From positions 1 to 23,006 of the forward strand of contig JAIPMN010181679.1 of assembly GCA_020650975.1 (NCBI GenBank): 23,006 bases of DNA. Direction: 5' to 3'. Shown one piece after another: positions 18,327-23,006 of the stretch. This DNA is from Apostichopus californicus. Its lineage: Eukaryota; Echinodermata; Holothuroidea; Aspidochirotida; Stichopodidae. The notes below the pieces were generated by a model. It was not told the origin of the DNA, made no database searches, and saw nothing but the letters and a program-made list of their open reading frames with translations. A program made the position numbers and the translations under genes. The first letter of the stretch is position 1, and each line of letters begins with the position of its first letter.

Positions 18327-21062
18327 CCAGTATAGTCAACCGGTACTATGGATGTGATGTATATCAGCTATATGACAATATGAACGCCGTGATTGTAATT
18401 ACCGACTTTGCGATAAGAGTTACAGTCATTGCCGATTTTTGCAATCCGCGGTCCCCCTCACAATCTTAAAAGATCGGTAAATGTGACTCTATAGTTTCCC
18501 TTTCGGGAAATTGAACAGGGAACCTGAAAAAGGTTCGAAAACTTCAGAACTGTGATATGTATGTGCTATGTTTGCTTATTGTGTTATATTGTGTAACTCA
18601 GAGGGTTTGCACATTACAATATGTAAGCAGTGTGTTGTACTGTTGTACTGACTGAGGTTAGTTTGTAAATTAGCATCTAAACTAGCATACTCTGAATAGC
18701 CGATCCTGCAGCATAATGCTGTGTTATGTTCTTTCTGTTATACATATTTGTTGCAAACATGTCTTCTCTAATTATTGATAATATAAAGTATTTTTTCAGA
18801 TAATTATTTGTTTGGTTTTACCAGGTAGTTCTGTTGCATTAGAAGCCAGACAATAGGGCCAATATTTCAGTAAAAAAGAACACTTACACATTAACCAGGA
18901 TATGTAATATGATGTTCTGTGATGATAGTAACTTCAATTTCCTTGCTACCGCTCCGTGCAAAAGATGATGTTCAATACTTATATGTTTTATATTTATTTG
19001 TATTTACGTTTTATTCTTAAACATTCGATATATATTGTGTTCTTAATTAATACGCAGTACATTGGTGACAGGAAATTAAGTTGGTAACCCAGTTTAGCAA
19101 CATGCAAGCTTCTGTAAAGATTACAGCTACATTCTTGCAAAGAAAGCGATTATTTTATTCTATGATATGCGATTTCAATGTGCTTACTCTATGCAACCAT
19201 TCCCAGGTACTGAACAATTGAGGTCAAGGACGATATGTTGTGATAACCACATCGATGATTTATGTGTACATGTATATCATTAGTTAGATATTGCACATTT
19301 TAATACAATATAGTTTCACGTACTGGTACATAAACTTCATGTACTGGTAAACGAAAACCCACCTTATTAACATTACAGGTACTGTCAACGGTCGTTCAAA
19401 TGTCAGTAATGTTTGCATTATGATGTTAATGAACATAGCCACTAAAGAGTACCTGGAAATTCTTTTCCCCATGGTCTGTTAAATTGTTTCGTCCATTTCT
19501 AAAGAAATCTTCCTGTCAGAAATTATATAAGAGAGTTTTTCTTTATTACATGAACGAAAGTAAAATTTTATTTGATGGACAAAGATCCTTTAGACCTTAT
19601 ATAAGACTATGCCACTCTCATCAAATATAATAGATGCTTATTCAATAGGTAACTATGTAACTTCTAATAATTAAAGATTAATTTTGTATCTACAGTCTAT
19701 TAGTGTATTAACGTACATATATATTATAGAAATCCTAAATTCAGTTTCTATATATATTATAAATCATATTTAAAGTCCCTTTAAAAACAGTTTCAATTAT
19801 CAATTAAAACCGCGTGAACAGAGAGTATAATTTACAGCCTAAACTGCAAGCAAGAGTTGATGACAGTTACCTTATTAAGACAATTTGATAATTCTTCCAC
19901 GTAAAGCAACCAACAAGGTGTACCCCACCTCCCCCCCCCCCCCATCATTCATTAAACATATTAAGTAACTCGTAAGTTAAAATGTAACTTCAGTTCTGCA
20001 AGGAACAAATCCATGAAGGTGAGAAAATGAAAGAACTGGTTTTAACAGGTAACAGTGCAACGATAGCATATGACCTTGTCATTTGATGACATTGAAGCAC
20101 TATACACAGGCATAGTATTTGTGGTTATAGCATTAGTTCGTTCCTATGGAGAAAATTGTAACTTATACTCCCTTCTTTCAATGTCAGGCTTGATTTTCAT
20201 TGTTCTCCACAATGACTGGTTTATTGTATCATTGAAATATAATTGAAAATAGCAAACGATATATCGGCAGCCTTACTCATGTGAAACATGGTTGTTGAGA
20301 ATCTTTCTCATGGAATGACGTATCATCAGTAAAATGTTATCATGATGGAACCAGTTTAAAGCATGCGACTAAGAGACAGATTGGAGTATTATAAAACCAA
20401 CGTGCTTGCAAACGGGTTGGTAATCCTGTAAAAAAAACGGTTGCAACTATTGAATTCTGTGGAATAGTGCACCACTGGGTAAACTATGCACAATTGCAAT
20501 TTATATTTTATTTGTTATTCCAACGTTTGTTTCTTCTTTATTACATATGATAAATAAATGTAGGAAATACAGCATCAATGTGTATCACGTTATAACGACA
20601 AGACTTTCAGAGAAAGCAATGCTTTGACTGTTTATTGTTAACCAGAATTAGAGCAACAATAAATAAGGAGAGTATCCCCTCACCCTTGATAAAAAATTCC
20701 ATCAAAACGATATTCTTATTCAGTTAAAAAAAAAGGATTCTCCTTTAAAGAGAGTTTTTCTTGGCATCTTTGAAAACGAAAATGAAATTGAAACTTTTTA
20801 CTGTACTTTAAAGTAAATATTAATAGATGGACAAGTTATTGCCTTTCGTTTTGTATACTCCTTTCTTTTGCTACAAGGAAATGAGGTAAACATGCATCAA
20901 CAAGTACAATCTTTTTAACGAAGGACAATCTCAACCGTGTTTTTATCATGATTAAAATGTCTACAAGCCTGCTATTGTCAGCTAGCATTTTCCAACATTA
21001 GGTAGAATTACATATACTTCCTCACATTGTGAGTACTGATTTGCTGTAACTAGGCTGTTTCA
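18327..21062. other. Intergenic or intronic stretch with no recognised gene
   Basis: It is AT-rich. I see small near-repeats (tacgtactggtac with tcatgtactggtaa at 19317-19350; two tatatatattata copies at 19717-19762) and a 13-nt C run at 19931-19943. There is no coding pattern or RNA gene. Confidence 0.45.
19931..19943 (+). repeat. C homopolymer, 13 nt
   Basis: A pure C run in non-coding sequence. Confidence 0.95.
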
Positions 21063-21435
21063 ATGAAGTGGACAAGACCAAACCCAATAAGAAGTTCTAA
21101 TATGGAGAAAGATGCAATTTTTTCTGTAGTTCAGATAATCATTTACATGTTTTGTTTTGTGTGGACCGGGGAAGCGCATCGATCACTCACCGTCTTTCAA
21201 AACGATTCTGTGATAATATCATGCAATGGAACTTCAAATTCCACAAGACAATGGAAATTCAATAATTTTATATTGTACTACAACAAAGTGTGCGTGGATT
21301 TTAGGTGCCAAAAATATGTTAACCTTCTTAGAGATTATTCGCTTTTCATTGAACCAGTTACATTTTCGTATGAAGGTTATTACGAATGCATTCACGGATC
21401 ATCAATAATTACGAAATATCGACTCCGTGTTGAAG
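21063..21435 (+). CDS. First exon of an Ig-domain surface or secreted protein
   Basis: The open frame contains two in-frame ATGs, at 21063 and 21102. The second gives the better signal peptide: MEKDAIFSVVQIIIYMFCFV, then WTGEAHRS. A single V-like Ig domain follows, with SVIISCNG (first Cys), QWKFN (core Trp), LLRDYSLFI and YEGYYECIHGSS (second Cys in Y-x-C context), closing with YRLRVE. N-glycosylation sequons are visible (NDS, NGT, NST). The exon ends at 21435 in phase 1 before gtttgt, the usual phase for Ig-domain exons. Signal and Ig domain sharing one exon is less common. A tag in frame just upstream supports a start here unless an acceptor in aactag is used. The partner and function are unknown. 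Confidence 0.7.
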
Positions 21436-21844
21436 GTTTGTTCTTTCTAATATAATACATTTTCTTGAAGCCTAACGTTTGTCAATAACATCAAATGAGA
21501 ATACTATGATGTCTTCAGAACATCAAGGCATGCAACTACTAAGTGCACATGCAGGCGATGGAAATACTATCCAATATTTTCTGTTGTAATCCATTGAACA
21601 GATGGTTTAGTTAGATTACATTTCACTTGTATCACTTGACAGAGACAGACCATAGCAAAGGTGTAATGTTTTCATGGTCTTACAACACGTTTCCAATCTT
21701 TTTAATAAAAGGAAAATTCAACCTATAATTTCTATGTCACTGTTACTTACTAAAGGTTAGACTACATAAACAGATGATCTCGTGAGGGTGCAGGTATGTT
21801 ATGTTTTGCATCACACTTCAAAATATGACACTGAGTTTCAGGAA

Positions 21845-22356
21845 GGTATTCACACTATCAAAAAAAGGTATTGACATAACGACATCTCCCAATTTGTTTA
21901 TCTTTGATAAGAAGTGTTGCCAACAAAATGAAGATCTAAAAAATATTCATAGAAAAATAAATTTACTAAAAAAATTACCTGTAATCTAGATAATAATTAA
22001 TTGTGGCATTCCCCCCCCCCCCCTGAAGTTTGTTTCTTATTTTGCAATATAAACACGAAACTTTGTTCCTTGGCTGGAAAAATAGGGTATTCGCACTTTA
22101 AAAAAAAAGGTATTGACATAACGACATCTCCCAATTTGCTTATCTTTGATAAGAAGAAAAGAACTTGTAGATTTTACGTACATCACCTTGTGTTGCCAAA
22201 ACATATGAAGATCTAAAAATTATTCCTGAGAATTAAATGTACTAAAAAATTTACCTGTTATCGAGATAATAATTTATTGTGGCATTTTTCCCCATGAAGT
22301 TTGTGTCTTATTTTGCAATATTAAAAGGAAACTTTGTTCCTTGGTTGTTAAAAAAA
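21845..22356 (+). repeat. Diverged tandem duplication, two units of about 241 and 271 bp
   Basis: Unit 1 (21845-22085) and unit 2 (22086-22356) both run from ggtattc-cact, through ggtattgacataacgacatc and tttgataagaag, to gaaactttgttccttgg. Unit 2 has 34 extra bases (22157-22190). Unit 1 has a 13-nt C run (22011-22023) where unit 2 has tttttcccc. Open frames in these units are not genes. Confidence 0.92.
22011..22023 (+). repeat. C homopolymer, 13 nt
   Basis: A pure C run in repeat unit 1; the paralogous position in unit 2 has only four C's. Confidence 0.95.
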
Positions 22357-22882
22357 GAGACAGAGCTGGATAGATTTACTTAATTTGAATGGTTTGGTCA
22401 AGCCTGAATGATAAAAGTTTAAATGACATACGATTAACGTATTTTGAAAATATTCGCTTTGGTGAAAAGATATTGATTTTGCGAAGTTAAAGATATAAGG
22501 CTTTTAAATGTTTAAATAAAACTCAAGCATAACTAAACCTTCAACTACTTTTAAGAAAATAACTATTAAAATTACCAAGATGTAAACAACAAAGAAAACG
22601 ACGCATTAAGAGAAATGCGTGATGCTTAGATAAAGTCACATTAAGAACAAAAACTAATCTTCCTATGTTTTACTGCACTTCAAACAAAGCTTTGTGAAAA
22701 TGATTATTTGAAAATATGTATATCATTTTCAGTAAAATGTTTGTTCATAAATAAGAAAACAAGTTACGTCTTCAAAGTTGCATTGATAAAATATTTTACT
22801 AAATGTCTCCAACCTGTATGCACTTCAAAGAAAATTTACTCGAATTAGAATTTTTAAAATGATGTATATCAATTTCTTTCAG

Positions 22883-22977
22883 ACCTGCCATTCTGTATGT
22901 ATTACTTTCCAAATAGCAATAATTGTATACATTATCCAAATTCGCATAATCATGGTGTATGCACATATACACCATGA
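22883..22977 (+). CDS. Presumed second exon of the Ig gene, running into a hairpin
   Basis: After a strong acceptor (atttctttcag), phase-1 entry from 21435 gives Asp then LPFCMYYFPNSNN. D-L-P followed shortly by Cys is a common start of a second Ig domain. From 22921 the frame lies inside an inverted repeat and reaches TGA at 22975-22977. The domain is therefore cut short, either because the repeat has inserted into it or because this is not a true exon. Confidence 0.35.
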
Positions 22978-23006
22978 TTGTGCAAATTTGGATAATGTAT
23001 ACAATT
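22921..23006. repeat. Near-perfect 40-bp inverted repeat reaching the window end
   Basis: Bases 22921-22960 match the reverse complement of 22967-23006 with two mismatches, around a 6-nt centre (gcacat). The right arm ends exactly at the window edge, so the repeat may be longer; continuation would need attgc next. Confidence 0.93.

Larger units (their letters stand above)
21436..22882 (+). other. Presumed intron of the Ig gene (1.45 kb)
   Basis: It runs from donor gtttgt to acceptor caatttctttcag. It contains the tandem duplication at 21845-22356; the rest is AT-rich without features. Confidence 0.5.

Noticed and set aside
21801..22216. Plus-strand frames KKGIDITTSPNLFIFDKK repeated twice
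   Set aside because: The repeated peptide is explained by the DNA-level tandem duplication in the intron; there is no start, splice or domain support.
1..23006. CRISPR array, bacterial operon, phage or integron structures
   Set aside because: No regularly spaced direct repeats, no ribosome-binding sites before long frames, and clear spliced genes show that this is eukaryotic DNA.

Overview
This is a eukaryotic genomic window: AT-rich, with genes split into short exons by GT-AG introns of roughly 0.2-2.7 kb and many decayed repeats. The gene families (ZU5-UPA protein, Ig-type surface protein, tyrosine-motif tails, a SAM-domain gene inside a transposon, a Penelope-like element) fit an invertebrate deuterostome. 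I lean toward an echinoderm such as a sea cucumber, but that is inference from family memory. No prokaryotic gene organisation is visible.

Layout. Positions 1-61 hold the 3' half of a tRNA-like unit with a T-run, followed by a small foldback. Positions 321-9429 hold ten phase-consistent plus-strand exons of one gene (428 codons, 5' end outside the window): a coiled coil, a linker, a ZU5 domain and a UPA domain. Its first intron contains a foldback element and a dead, minus-strand Penelope-like retroelement (RT plus GIY-YIG). A possible tyrosine-motif tail exon follows at 9555-9737. At about 10.18-12.47 kb there are weak candidates for another gene: a TATA-like box, a signal-peptide exon, a 60-nt exon and a 115-aa ORF.

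Positions 12489-17757 look like one 5.27-kb DNA transposon. It has a perfect 20-bp terminal inverted repeat, dense TGGTCA/TGACCA arrays inside both ends, and a minus-strand gene. That gene starts with a SAM domain, apparently assembled through a 7-nt microexon, and a domain of an invertebrate/fish SAM-associated family lies downstream. No transposase was recognised. The transposon also carries a perfect 26-bp hairpin, a GGAT microsatellite and a roughly 685-bp foldback in a gene intron.

Beyond the transposon, 18181-18326 may be a second tyrosine-rich tail exon, and 18.3-21.0 kb appears empty. Positions 21063-21435 are the first exon of an Ig-domain protein. A diverged tandem duplication (21845-22356) lies in its intron, and the presumed next exon (from 22883) runs into a near-perfect inverted repeat that reaches the window end.

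How the genes relate: the ZU5-UPA protein looks like an intracellular scaffold or adaptor, while the Ig exon and the tail exons look like parts of surface receptors. Nothing in the sequence proves that they act together. All exon structures are predictions by eye from splice signals, phase and protein similarity.
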